NCBI RefSeq assembly: GCF_036002945.1
Contig: NZ_CP108529.1
Location: forward strand, 6,381,001-6,445,000
Direction of reading: 5' to 3'
DNA: 64,000 nucleotides
Origin: Streptomyces sp. NBC_01224
GTDB taxonomy: Bacteria > Actinomycetota > Actinomycetes > Streptomycetales > Streptomycetaceae
Shown one piece after another: positions 27,128-35,938 of this stretch. Numbering within the stretch: position 1 is the stretch's first letter; every line of letters begins with the position of its first letter. The notes under the pieces were generated by a model that did no database searches, was not told the DNA's origin, and was given only the letters and a program-made list of their open reading frames with translations. The position numbers and the translations under genes are program-made.

Positions 27128-28651
27128 ATGTCGCAATCCCGCACCGCCGCAGCCCGCCCGGTCATAGCCATCGCCGGACTCGGCATCGAGTCGTCCACCT
27201 TCTCTCCCGCCCGCACCCAGGCCCCCGCCTTCCACCCCTCGCGCGGCGCCGAAGTACTGGACCGCTACCCCTTCCTGGCCCCCGGTGAGGAACTGCGCGA
27301 GGCGGCCGACTGGCACGGCGCCCTGGTCGGCAAGTCGCTGCCGGGTGGCACCGTCACCGCCGCCGCCTGGGCCGAGCTGACCGACGAGCTGATCGAACGG
27401 CTCGCCGCGCTGCCCCGGCCGGACGGCCTCTGGTACGACATCCACGGCGCGATGACCGTGGAGGGCATCGACGACGCCGAGGCGGTGCTGCTGGAGCGCA
27501 TCCGCGCCACCGTCGGCCCCGACGTGATCATCTCCACCTCGATGGACCTGCACGGCAACGTCTCCCGCGAACTCGCCCACGGCAGCGACCTGATCACCTG
27601 CTACCGGATGGCCCCGCACGAGGACCACATGGAGACCAAGGAGCGGGCCGTCCGCAACCTGGTGGACCTGCTGGCCTCCGGCGCGCCCCGCCCGGTCAAG
27701 GCCTGGGTGCCGGTGCCGGTGCTGCTGGCCGGCGAGCAGACCTCCACCCGGATCGAGCCGGCCAGGAGCGTGTACGCGGCCGTTGACGAGGTCGAGGCCA
27801 TGGACGGCGTGATCGACGCCGCGATATGGGTCGGCTACGCCTGGGCCGACGAACCGCGCAACCGCGCCGTGGTGGTGGTCACCGGCACCGACCGGGCCGC
27901 CGTCTCGGCCGGTGCCGAGCGCCTGGCCCAGGGCTTCTGGAAGGCCCGCGACGACTTCGACTTCGTCGCCCCGACCGGCACCTTCGACGGCATCCTGGAC
28001 GAGGCCCTGGACTCCGACCAGCGCCCGTACTTCATCAGCGACACCGGGGACAACCCGACCGCCGGGGGCGCCGGCGACATGACCTGGGGCCTGACCCGGC
28101 TGCTGGCCCGCCCGGAGTTCCAGAAGGACGACGGTCCGACCGTCATCTACGCCTCGGTGCCGGGACCGGCCGCCGTCGAGACCGCCGTTGCCGCGGGTGT
28201 CGGCGCCACCGTCACGGTCACCGCCGGCGCCGAGGTGGACGACCGGCACGCGGGCCCGGTCACCCTGACCGGCACGGTGCACGCCATCCGGCACGGCGAC
28301 CGCGACGCCCGGACCGAGGTCGTGATCCGGGTCGGCAGCGTGTACGCGATCCTCACCGGGCTCCGCAAGCCCTACCACCACGAGCACGACTTCACCGACC
28401 TGGACCTCGACCCGCGCGGCGCCGACATCGTGATCGTGAAGATCGGCTACCTGGAGCCCGAACTCTTCGACATGTCGGTCGGGTGGAAGATGGCGCTCAC
28501 CCCCGGCGGTGTGGACCAGGACCTGGTACGCCTGGGCCACCACCGCATCCGCCGCCCGATGTTCCCCTTCGACCGCGAGATGGCCGACCCGGATCTGTCG
28601 GCCCGCATCATCTCCGCCTCCGACCAGCCGCTGACCGGGGACGACGAGTGA
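27128..28651 (+). CDS. M81-family metallopeptidase (MlrC-like)
   Basis: 507 residues, AGGAG upstream of ATG 27128. The family signature is clear: GIESSTFSPARTQ at the start, WYDIHGAM, STSMDLHGNVS, CYRMAPHEDHMETKERA, and the C-terminal domain with ISDTGDNPTAGGAGDMT and VVKIGYLEPELFDMS. The founding member, MlrC, hydrolyses linearised microcystin; most actinobacterial relatives have unknown substrates. Its place between a ROK regulator and CutC, next to a peptide-type importer and a sugar kinase, suggests it processes an imported peptide-containing compound. Confidence 0.88.
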   Translation: MSQSRTAAARPVIAIAGLGIESSTFSPARTQAPAFHPSRGAEVLDRYPFLAPGEELREAADWHGALVGKSLPGGTVTAAAWAELTDELIERLAALPRPDGLWYDIHGAMTVEGIDDAEAVLLERIRATVGPDVIISTSMDLHGNVSRELAHGSDLITCYRMAPHEDHMETKERAVRNLVDLLASGAPRPVKAWVPVPVLLAGEQTSTRIEPARSVYAAVDEVEAMDGVIDAAIWVGYAWADEPRNRAVVVVTGTDRAAVSAGAERLAQGFWKARDDFDFVAPTGTFDGILDEALDSDQRPYFISDTGDNPTAGGAGDMTWGLTRLLARPEFQKDDGPTVIYASVPGPAAVETAVAAGVGATVTVTAGAEVDDRHAGPVTLTGTVHAIRHGDRDARTEVVIRVGSVYAILTGLRKPYHHEHDFTDLDLDPRGADIVIVKIGYLEPELFDMSVGWKMALTPGGVDQDLVRLGHHRIRRPMFPFDREMADPDLSARIISASDQPLTGDDE

Positions 28652-29403
28652 CCGCGCGCCCCGCCCTGGAGATCGCCGTCACCTCACCGGCCGGCGCCCG
28701 GACCGCCCGGGAGCACGGCGCCGACCGGGTCGAACTCTGCGTCGCCCTGGAGCTGGGCGGCCTGACCCCGTCGGCAGCCCTGGTGGAGGCGGTCGCCGCG
28801 GAAGGGCTGCCGGTGCAGGTGCTGGTCAGGTGCCGGCCCGGCGACTTCGTCCATGACGCGGAGGAGATCGCGCTCATGGCCGCCGAGGTGCGGTCCGTCA
28901 TCGCCTCCGGTGCCTCCGGCGTGGTGATCGGCGCGCTGACCGTCGACGGCACCCTGGACACCGTGGCGGTCGCCCGGCTCGCCGAAGCGGCCCGCGCCCC
29001 GGGCTGCCCGGTGGACATCACCCTGCACCGCGCCATCGACCAGTCCGCCGACCCGGTGGCCACCGCCGCACTGCTGCCTTCACTCGGTCTCACCCGGGTC
29101 CTCACCTCGGGCGGCGCTCCCGCCGCGGCCGACGGGCTGGCGACGATCGCCGCGATGGCCGCTGCCGCACCCGGGGTGCAGGTGATGGCCGGCGGCGGCG
29201 TGCGCCCCGCCGACATCCCGGCCCTGACCTCAGTCGGCGTCGCCGCTGTCCATCTCTCCGCCAAGGCGAGGGCGCTGCCCCGGCGCGGCGGCAAGTGGAT
29301 ACCGCTCGGCGCCGGGGGCGCGTCGGCCGAGCAGGACACCCACTTCGTCACCGACCCCGAGGTGGTGGCCGAGGCACGACGGGCGGTGGAGGCGGCGGGC
29401 TGA
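28648..29403 (+). CDS. cutC: CutC-family protein
   Basis: 251 residues from GTG 28648, overlapping the M81 stop (GTGA), so coupled to it. A TIM-barrel protein of the CutC family with ADRVELCVALELGGLTPS, VLVRCRPGDFVHD, TLHRAIDQ, LTSGG and VMAGGGVRP in the usual order. The copper-homeostasis name comes from old Escherichia coli genetics; bacterial CutC proteins do not have a firmly established activity. The tight coupling to a peptidase gene argues for a catabolic role in this locus. Confidence 0.88.
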   Translation: MTARPALEIAVTSPAGARTAREHGADRVELCVALELGGLTPSAALVEAVAAEGLPVQVLVRCRPGDFVHDAEEIALMAAEVRSVIASGASGVVIGALTVDGTLDTVAVARLAEAARAPGCPVDITLHRAIDQSADPVATAALLPSLGLTRVLTSGGAPAAADGLATIAAMAAAAPGVQVMAGGGVRPADIPALTSVGVAAVHLSAKARALPRRGGKWIPLGAGGASAEQDTHFVTDPEVVAEARRAVEAAG

Positions 29404-29479
29404 CCCCGGACCGGGGCACGAGCCGGCGGTACCCGATGGACTCACCCTGCCCCCGTCTCGGCGGGGGCCCCACCACCAT

Positions 29480-29722
29480 GCCCTCCTGCACCTCTGCCGC
29501 GGCGACATCCGCCCCGGTCAGCCGTACCAGGTCCGCCAGGAACGCCGGGTAAACCGGTAGCGACCGAGTCCCACCCGTTGACCAGCGACTCACCCGCCGC
29601 GGCGCATGCCGCGGCGACGGCAGCGGCCACCGCGATCCGGTGGTCACGACGGCTGTCCACGGTGCCGGGCCGCAGCCGGGCGCCGCCTTCGAGGACCATG
29701 CCGTCCTCGGTCTCCGTGGACA
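29480..29722 (-). pseudogene. C-terminal remnant of an EPSP synthase-like gene
   Basis: Read leftward from 29722, the frame gives LRPGTVDSRRDHRIAVAAAV, ESLVNGWDSVAT and then, after a one-base shift near 29555, YPAFLADLVRLTGADVAAAE. The DHR-x-A-AAAVAA and GWDSVATSYP-type motifs are those of the last 80 residues of 3-phosphoshikimate 1-carboxyvinyltransferases. No start or N-terminal two-thirds remain. Confidence 0.6.
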
Positions 29723-29964
29723 AGCCGCCGGGCCCGGAGTTCGACCACCCGGGCACGCCGGCCCGGCGGGCGGCGCTGCGGACGGTGGCCGAGCAGGCCT
29801 GGGCGACCGTCAACCAGGTGGTTCCGGCCTGGCTCATCGGCGGCGATGTCCCGGTCGTCCCGCTGGCCGGCGCCTCCTCGGTGGCGCAACTGGACGAGAG
29901 CCCGGCCGCGGTGGACCTGGAGCCGGCCACGGAGCAGCGGGCGGCGTTGGACGTGGCCCGCTGA
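29723..29964 (+). pseudogene. C-terminal remnant of an aldo/keto reductase gene
   Basis: The plus frame reads LRTVAEQAWATVNQVVPAWL, GGDVPVVPLAGASSVAQLDE and ends AALDVAR before TGA 29962-29964. This is the end of the aldo/keto reductase fold (cofactor-binding GASS segment). The N-terminal barrel with the catalytic Tyr is missing. It abuts the EPSP synthase-like remnant head to head. Confidence 0.6.
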
Positions 29965-30072
29965 CGGCCCGGGACCGGACCCGCACCATGTACGTCACCA
30001 CCATGCCGACGTGCGACGGTGTGTGTACCGACCCCGTGTGACGTGGGCTTCGGTCTCCTTACGGTGACGACC

Positions 30073-30915
30073 ATGGAGACTCCTCAGAGCCCGGACCGCG
30101 GGCCCGCCCCGCAGGCCGCCCCGCCCACCGTCCCGCCACCTGCCGCCGGTCCCTCGCCGTCGCCCGCAGACCGGTTCCTCACCGGGCGTACCGCCCTGGT
30201 GACCGGTGCCGCGAGCGGTATCGGGCGGGCCTGCGCACAGGCCCTGGCCGCCGCGGGCGCCCATGTCCATGTGGTGGACAAGGCCGCCGACGCCGCCAAG
30301 GACCTGGCCGAGGCGATCGGCGGGACCGCATGGGTGGTTGATCTCTCCGTCCCCGACGCGGTGGACACGCTGCCCGCCGACGCGGACATCGTGGTCAACA
30401 ACGCCGGGCTCCAGCATGTCGCCCCCGTGCACGAGTTCCCGCCGGACCGCTTCGCGCTGATCCAGCGTGTCATGGCGGAGGCCCCGTTCCGCATCTTGCG
30501 CCGGACCCTGCCGGGCATGTACGAACGCGGCTGGGGACGCGTGGTCAACATCTCGTCCGTGCACGGCCTGCGGGCCAGCCCCTACAAATCGGCCTATGTA
30601 ATGGCAAAGCACGCACTGGAGGGACTCAGCAAGGTGGTCGCGCTCGAAGCGGCGGAGCACGGGGTGACGAGCAACTGTGTCAGCCCCGGGTACGTACGCA
30701 CCCCCCTGGTCGAGAACCAGATCGCGGACCAGGCCCGTACGCACGGCATCACCGAGGAGGAGGTGGTGGGGCGGGTCATGCTGGAACGCAGCGCGATCAA
30801 GCGCCTGATCGAACCCGACGACGTCGCCGAGGCCGTGCTGTGGCTCTGCGGGCCGCGTACCGGGCACATCACCGGAACCTCGCTCTCCATGGACGGCGGC
30901 TGGACCGCCAACTGA
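30073..30915 (+). CDS. Short-chain dehydrogenase, 3-hydroxybutyrate dehydrogenase type
   Basis: 280 residues from ATG 30073; a 35-residue Pro-rich N-terminus precedes the Rossmann fold. Cofactor motif TGAASGIG (about 44-51), NNAG (109-112), catalytic Ser in NISSVHG and Tyr175/Lys179 in YVMAK. The segments ALEGLSKVVALEAAEHGVTSNCVSPGYVRTPLV and the GRVMLERSAIKR region (each longer than shown in the databases' short motifs) match bacterial 3-hydroxybutyrate dehydrogenases, which interconvert 3-hydroxybutyrate and acetoacetate with NAD. The gene is followed in the same frame by the PucR regulator gene. The extracellular PHB-depolymerase-like enzyme 11 kb away would release the same substrate, which is suggestive only. 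Confidence 0.82.
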   Translation: METPQSPDRGPAPQAAPPTVPPPAAGPSPSPADRFLTGRTALVTGAASGIGRACAQALAAAGAHVHVVDKAADAAKDLAEAIGGTAWVVDLSVPDAVDTLPADADIVVNNAGLQHVAPVHEFPPDRFALIQRVMAEAPFRILRRTLPGMYERGWGRVVNISSVHGLRASPYKSAYVMAKHALEGLSKVVALEAAEHGVTSNCVSPGYVRTPLVENQIADQARTHGITEEEVVGRVMLERSAIKRLIEPDDVAEAVLWLCGPRTGHITGTSLSMDGGWTAN

Positions 30916-30981
30916 TCCCCCGACCCCTACGACCTGTACGACCGCTACGACCTCTACTACCTCTACGAACGATGGCCGCCC

Positions 30982-32958
30982 ATGTCTGAACCGTCAGCCT
31001 CCGCCGCGCCCCATCTGCGGCGCCTCCTCGACCTGCTGGCCGACGACGCCCCCGCCGAGGCGCTGGGCGCCGTCTCCTCGCAGGCGCGGGCCGCCGGCGT
31101 GCCCGCGGGCGATCTGGCGGAGGTGGAGCGGGCCACCGCCACCGCCCTGCGGATCAGGGGCGCCCTGCGGCAGCACCGGCGCCGCGAGCTCCAGCTCACC
31201 GCGCTCTTCGACACCGCGGGCGACCTGGCCGCATCCCGCGACCTGGACGACGTGCTGAATGCGATCGTCCGCCGCGCCAGGATGCTGCTCGGCACGGACA
31301 CGGCGTATCTCACGCTCCCCGACGAGGAGGCGGGGGACACCTATATGCGGGTCACCGACGGGTCGGTGTCGGTGCCCTTCCAGCGCCTGCGGCTTGAGCT
31401 GGGCGAAGGGCTCGGCGGTCTGGTGGCGCAGACCGCGAGCCCGTACGCGACCCCCGACTACCGCACCGACGACCGCTTCCACCACACCCGCAACATCGAC
31501 TCCGCGGTGCTGGACGACGGGCTCGTAGCCATCCTGGGCGTGCCCCTGCTCCTCGGCTCCAGCCGCGGCGGCACGGGAAAGGTCATCGGCGTCCTCTTCG
31601 CGGCCGACCGTGCACCCCGCGTCTTCAGCCCCGACGAGGTCGCCCTGCTGTGCTCGCTCGCCGCACATGCCGCGATCGCCATCGACACCGCCCGCGCGCT
31701 CGCCGACACCCGGTCCGCGCTGGACGAACTGGCCGAGACCAACGCCGAGCTGGCCGAGGCCAATGCGGCCGTACGGGCCCACTCGGCGGCGATGCGGCGC
31801 GCCGAGGAGTCCCACGACCGGCTGACCGATCTGGTCCTGCGCGGCCGCGACGTCAAGGATGTCGCCGCGGCGGTCGCGGGGCTGCTGGACTCCCCGCTCA
31901 CCATTCACGACCCGGGCGGGCGGCCCCTGGCGGCGGTCCGGCCCGACGGTGCGGACTTCGCCGCCGACAGCATGGACGCCGGGTGGCTGGCCGAGACCGC
32001 CGAGGAGTCCCGTACGGGTGCCCGCGCCGTGCACCGCGACGGCCGGTGGATCTGCGCGGTCCTTGCCGGACGGGAACTCCTGGCCGGTCTGGTCCTGCAC
32101 CGGCGCGAACAGCTCGACGACTCCGACCGGCGGCTGTTCGAGCGGGCCTCGGTGGTCACCGGACTCCTTCTGCTGCTGCGGCGCACGGTCGCCGAGACCG
32201 AGAACCGGATCCGCGGAGAGCTGATCACCGACCTGCTGACCGAAGCGGACCGAGACCCGGCCGGGCTCGCCGAACGCGGCCGACGCCTCGGCATCGACCT
32301 CGACCGCCCACATCTGCTGCTGGTGGCCGAGGGCGGAGCCCGGGAGAGGCTGGCTCCTGCCGCGATGCGCTATCTGTTCGGCGGGGACATCCACGGGGTG
32401 AGCGCCGAACACGCGGGGAACGTGGTGCTGTTGATAGAGGCCGACGACCCCGGCCCGGCTGCCGGTGCCGCGGCACGCGCGGCGGCGGCCCAGCTCGGCC
32501 AGCTGATCCAGGCCCCCGTCACCGTCGCCGCCACCGGGCCGGCCCGCGGCGCCCGGGAGCTGGCCTCCGCATACGGGGAGGCCGCCCGCTGCCTGCGCGC
32601 CATGCGGGTCCTGGGGCGTGCGGGGGAAGGCGCGTGCGTCGACGAACTCGGCTTCCTGGGAGTGGTGTTGGGCAACGCCCAGGACGTCGACGGCTTCGTC
32701 ACGGCGACGCTGGGGCCGCTGCTGGAGTACGACGCGCAGCGCGGCACGCATCTCGTGCGTACGCTCAGCGCCTATTTCGGGTCCGGGGGCAGTCTCATCC
32801 GCGCCAAGGACGAACTCCACGTGCACGTCAACACGGTGGTGCAGCGGCTGGACCGGGTGCAGGTGCTGCTGGGGCGGGACTGGAACGAGCCCGGGCGGGC
32901 GTTGGAGCTGCAACTCGCCTTGAGGTTGCATCTGTTGGCGGGCGGCCGGGAGCGGTAG
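30982..32958 (+). CDS. GAF-domain PucR-family transcriptional regulator
   Basis: 658 residues. After an N-terminal helical region comes a GAF sensor domain (about 70-240: FDTAGDLAASRDLDDVLNAI to LLCSLAAHAAIAIDTARAL), a long coiled coil (LDELAETNAELAEANAAVR), a central domain (about 285-400) and the PucR C-terminal helix-turn-helix (about 590-650, TLSAYFGSGGSLIRAKDELH, VNTVVQRLDRVQ). It is likely to control the adjacent 3-hydroxybutyrate dehydrogenase gene and perhaps the facing importer operon. There is no clear ribosome site; the gene is in frame with the upstream gene across 22 codons. Confidence 0.88.
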   Translation: MSEPSASAAPHLRRLLDLLADDAPAEALGAVSSQARAAGVPAGDLAEVERATATALRIRGALRQHRRRELQLTALFDTAGDLAASRDLDDVLNAIVRRARMLLGTDTAYLTLPDEEAGDTYMRVTDGSVSVPFQRLRLELGEGLGGLVAQTASPYATPDYRTDDRFHHTRNIDSAVLDDGLVAILGVPLLLGSSRGGTGKVIGVLFAADRAPRVFSPDEVALLCSLAAHAAIAIDTARALADTRSALDELAETNAELAEANAAVRAHSAAMRRAEESHDRLTDLVLRGRDVKDVAAAVAGLLDSPLTIHDPGGRPLAAVRPDGADFAADSMDAGWLAETAEESRTGARAVHRDGRWICAVLAGRELLAGLVLHRREQLDDSDRRLFERASVVTGLLLLLRRTVAETENRIRGELITDLLTEADRDPAGLAERGRRLGIDLDRPHLLLVAEGGARERLAPAAMRYLFGGDIHGVSAEHAGNVVLLIEADDPGPAAGAAARAAAAQLGQLIQAPVTVAATGPARGARELASAYGEAARCLRAMRVLGRAGEGACVDELGFLGVVLGNAQDVDGFVTATLGPLLEYDAQRGTHLVRTLSAYFGSGGSLIRAKDELHVHVNTVVQRLDRVQVLLGRDWNEPGRALELQLALRLHLLAGGRER

Positions 32959-32961
32959 AGG

Positions 32962-33015
32962 CCGTCCGGCCGCCCGGGGTGCGTTCCGGTGTCTCTGTCC
33001 TCAAGCGCCGGACGG
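32962..33015. terminator. Weak inverted repeat between convergent genes
   Basis: CCGTCCGGC (32962-32970) pairs perfectly with GCCGGACGG (33007-33015) across a 36-base loop, between the ends of the PucR and hydrolase genes. The long loop makes it a weak candidate. The right arm belongs to a CTCAAGCGCCGGACGGG sequence that I recall as a frequent intergenic repeat in Streptomyces. Confidence 0.35.
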
Positions 33016-33903
33016 GCCGGGGGCGCCGGACATGGTCAGCAAGTGGTGTGCGATCTCTCCGGCGCCCGCTTCTCCCGTCAGCAGCGTGTAGTGGTTGACG
33101 TCCCTTACCGGCACCGGTGTCACCTCCGTGCCCCCGAGGTCGGCCGCTGCCAGGCGCGTCTCGTCGTACAGGCCCTGCTCCTCGTTCATCAGGCCACGCT
33201 GTGCCCACAGCAGAGTCGCCGGAGCCGGCAGCTTCCGTACCGCCGTCAGCACCTCCTCGTCGAAGAGGCCGATGCCGTCGGTGCGTACCGCCTCGATCCG
33301 GCAGGTGGAGTGCATGGCGGGTTCGTCGCCGGTCAGGTCGCGCTGGATGTACGCATCCACCTCGGCCGACCACGCACCCGCGAACGCCGGGTGCGCCTGC
33401 CAGAAGGAGCGGTATGCGGTCCGGTCGGGGAAGGTCATCGAAAGCCGGTCCATGGCCGGCCCGATCACGGCGGTCATCAGCTCGTCCGGGGAGAGATGCG
33501 TGGGGGCGGGGAAGCCGATGCCGCCGTCGACCAGCAGCAGCGGCCCGAACCGTTCCGGGTGTCGTACGGCGGCCAGCGCCGTCACGAACGCGCCCATCGA
33601 ATGACCGGCCAGCACCACGCGGTCCAGACCCAGGGCCTCGGTCAGGGCGGCGATGTCATCGGCGTGCGTGGCGATCCCGTACGGCCCCGGCAGGGCCGAA
33701 CTCCCGGCCCTGCCACGCAGATCCGGGGCGATCAGGGTGATGCGGCCGTCCAGCAGCCCTGCCACCGGGCCCCAGGACAGCGCGTTGGCCGTGATGCCGT
33801 GCAGGGCGACGACGACCGGTGCGCCCGGCTCACGGGCCGGCCACCTCAGTACCGCCAACTCGCCCCCGGCCACGGGGACCTGTACCTCTTCGTAAGGAAT
33901 CAC
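33001..33903 (-). CDS. Alpha/beta hydrolase, last gene of the liv-type operon
   Basis: 300 residues from GTG 33903, overlapping the LivM stop (GTGA). Core alpha/beta-hydrolase motifs: VVALHGITANALSW (oxyanion), APDLRGRAGSS, the nucleophile elbow GHSMG, an acidic residue in LLWAQRG-NEEQ region, and the catalytic His in VRDVNHYTLL. The substrate is unknown. Its translational coupling to a branched-chain-type importer implies it acts on the imported compound or its CoA-free precursor, for example an ester or amide. Confidence 0.82.
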   Translation of the reverse strand: MIPYEEVQVPVAGGELAVLRWPAREPGAPVVVALHGITANALSWGPVAGLLDGRITLIAPDLRGRAGSSALPGPYGIATHADDIAALTEALGLDRVVLAGHSMGAFVTALAAVRHPERFGPLLLVDGGIGFPAPTHLSPDELMTAVIGPAMDRLSMTFPDRTAYRSFWQAHPAFAGAWSAEVDAYIQRDLTGDEPAMHSTCRIEAVRTDGIGLFDEEVLTAVRKLPAPATLLWAQRGLMNEEQGLYDETRLAAADLGGTEVTPVPVRDVNHYTLLTGEAGAGEIAHHLLTMSGAPGPSGA

Positions 33904-35054
33904 GGGCGTCCGTTCTCCTTCCGGGCCTTTTCGGCCGGGAGCGTTTCGGGGGCGGCGGGACCGCGTCGTACCGCGGCCAGCCGGGACGGCAGCCGGGCCA
34001 GGCCGCCCGGCAGCAGGTGTACCACGGCCACGAACAGCACACCCAGCAGGAACAGCGGCTGGGAGAGCGGCACCCGCAGCACCGCGGGCAGATCGGCGAC
34101 CGCGCCCGACCCGGCCAGATCGCCGAGCCGGTGATCGGCCCAGGTGTAGAGGATGCCGCCGACCATCGGACCCCAGCGGGTGCCCGATCCACCCAGCACC
34201 ACCATCACCAACAGGGAGAGGGTGAAGTCCGAGGTGGTTGTCTGCGGCGTCGAGCCGCCGGTGAGCAGCAGGTGCACCAGACCGCCCAGCGCGGCCAGCG
34301 CGCCCGCCAGGACGAAGGCCGTCAGCTTGAAGCCGTACGGCTTCAACCCCAGTACCTCCACCCGGCGTTCGTTCTCCTTGATGCCCTCCCAGACCCGTCC
34401 GGTGGGGGAGCGGACCGCCCAGTGGACGACGGCGAGGGTGAGGACCAGGTAGGCGAGCGCCACCCAGTAGAGGTTCGCGGTGTGCTCGATGCCCACGAGC
34501 CCGGACGGCAGCAGATCCGCGGGGGCAGCCCGGCCCTCCTCGCCGCCGGTGAGACCACCGGGGTTGCGGGAGACCAGGATCGAGCCCGCCTGGGCGAAGG
34601 CCAGCGTCACCATGGAGAAGCCGATGCCGGTGACCCGTAGGCTCACCGACCCCAGGACCAGCGCGAGCGCGATCCCGGAGCAGAGGCCGAGCAGTGCGGA
34701 CACGGCGAACGGGAGGCCCGCCTCCAGCAGGAACATGTTGGTGGCGTAGCTGCCCGCGGCGAAGTAGAGCGCATGCCCGAAGGAGAGCAGCCCGGTGCGG
34801 CCGAGCAGCAGGTCGTAGCCGGTTGCCAGCGCGCCGAACAGCAGGCAGGTGGCGAGCAGTTGGAGGCTGCCGGGGCTGCCGAGCGGGCCGTCCAGGAGTC
34901 CGGGCAGCGGCAGTGCGCTGTACGGCGCGATGGCGAGGATCAGCAGTGCGGCGGCGGGCCACCAGCGGCGCAGCAGCCGGGCGGTGTTCCCGGGGCCGGG
35001 TGCGACCGTGTGTTTTTCGCCGGTGCGGTCGTGTGTCTCGGTGACGGTGCTCAC
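33900..35054 (-). CDS. livM: Branched-chain amino acid-type ABC importer permease (LivM-like)
   Basis: 384 residues from GTG 35054, overlapping the LivH stop. About ten membrane segments, with the family segments YDLLLGRTGLLSFGHALYF, TGIGFSMVTLAFAQ, GREWEGIKENERR-like VWEGIKENERRVEVLGL and VMVVLGGSGTRWGPMVGG. Pairs with LivH as the channel. The family imports branched-chain amino acids, amides, urea or aromatic compounds; the liv name denotes family only. Confidence 0.9.
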   Translation of the reverse strand: MSTVTETHDRTGEKHTVAPGPGNTARLLRRWWPAAALLILAIAPYSALPLPGLLDGPLGSPGSLQLLATCLLFGALATGYDLLLGRTGLLSFGHALYFAAGSYATNMFLLEAGLPFAVSALLGLCSGIALALVLGSVSLRVTGIGFSMVTLAFAQAGSILVSRNPGGLTGGEEGRAAPADLLPSGLVGIEHTANLYWVALAYLVLTLAVVHWAVRSPTGRVWEGIKENERRVEVLGLKPYGFKLTAFVLAGALAALGGLVHLLLTGGSTPQTTTSDFTLSLLVMVVLGGSGTRWGPMVGGILYTWADHRLGDLAGSGAVADLPAVLRVPLSQPLFLLGVLFVAVVHLLPGGLARLPSRLAAVRRGPAAPETLPAEKARKENGRP

Positions 35055-35938
35055 GCGAGCCTCCCGGTCAGTCCGCGCGGCCGCAGAAGCAGCAGCGCGG
35101 CGAGCAGGACGACGACGGCCAGGTCGCCGAGGCCCGCTGCGGTGTAGTAGTTGGCGAACTGCTGGACCAGGCCGATGACGGCGGATGCCACTGCGGCGCC
35201 GGTCACCGAGCCCATGCCCCCGGTGACCACCACGACGAACGCGAAGATCAGCAGCGAGGTGCCCTGGCGCGGGTCGACCGAGCCGAAGTACAGGCCGCCG
35301 AGCGCCCCGCCGAGCGCGGCGGCGCAGCCGCCGATCGCGAAGACGAGCGTGAACGCCTTCCGCACATCGATACCCAGGGCGGTGACCATCGCCCGGTCCT
35401 CGACGCCGGCCCGTACGACCAGACCGTGCCGGGTACGGCCGAGGAAGAGCCGCAGTGCGACGAGGACCACGACCGCCGCCGCGACCAGTACCAGCCGGTT
35501 GACCGGGACCTGGGCGCCGAGCAGCCCGAAGGTGCCGGACAGCGCCTTCGGCCCCGGGAAGGTCCGGGCGTCCGAGCCCCAGATGCCCGACAGCAGCGCC
35601 GGGACGGCGAGCCCCACCCCGACCGTGGCGAGCACCTGCTCGCGCGGCCGGGTGTAGAGCGGGCGGACGACGGCGAGTTCCAGCAGCACGGCGGCCGCGG
35701 TGCCCACCGCCGTACCGAACAGGACCGCGAGGACGAAGCCCGCTCCGCCCGGGCCGGCGCCGGGCAGATTGCCGGACGCCGCCCACCAGGTGCCGTACGC
35801 GCCGATGGAGAGCAGCGCCCCGTGCGCGAAGTTGAGTACGTCCATCAGGCCGAAGATCAGTGAGAGTCCCGATGCGATCAGGAAGTAGAGCGCCCCCAGA
35901 CCGAGTCCGGTCATGGTGAGCAGAACGACGGTGGACAT
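35051..35938 (-). CDS. livH: Branched-chain amino acid-type ABC importer permease (LivH-like)
   Basis: 295 residues, ATG 35938 coupled to the end of the LivF gene. Typical SLIFGLMDVLNFAHGALLSIGAY start, GLVVRAGVEDRAMVTALGID in the cytoplasmic loop and VVVVTGGMGSVTGAAVAS. Eight or so membrane segments. Confidence 0.9.
   Translation of the reverse strand: MSTVVLLTMTGLGLGALYFLIASGLSLIFGLMDVLNFAHGALLSIGAYGTWWAASGNLPGAGPGGAGFVLAVLFGTAVGTAAAVLLELAVVRPLYTRPREQVLATVGVGLAVPALLSGIWGSDARTFPGPKALSGTFGLLGAQVPVNRLVLVAAAVVVLVALRLFLGRTRHGLVVRAGVEDRAMVTALGIDVRKAFTLVFAIGGCAAALGGALGGLYFGSVDPRQGTSLLIFAFVVVVTGGMGSVTGAAVASAVIGLVQQFANYYTAAGLGDLAVVVLLAALLLLRPRGLTGRLA

Noticed and set aside
29578..29964. A whole 128-codon gene before the SDR
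   Set aside because: Its first part is antisense to the EPSP synthase-like remnant; only the end is recognisable as aldo/keto reductase.
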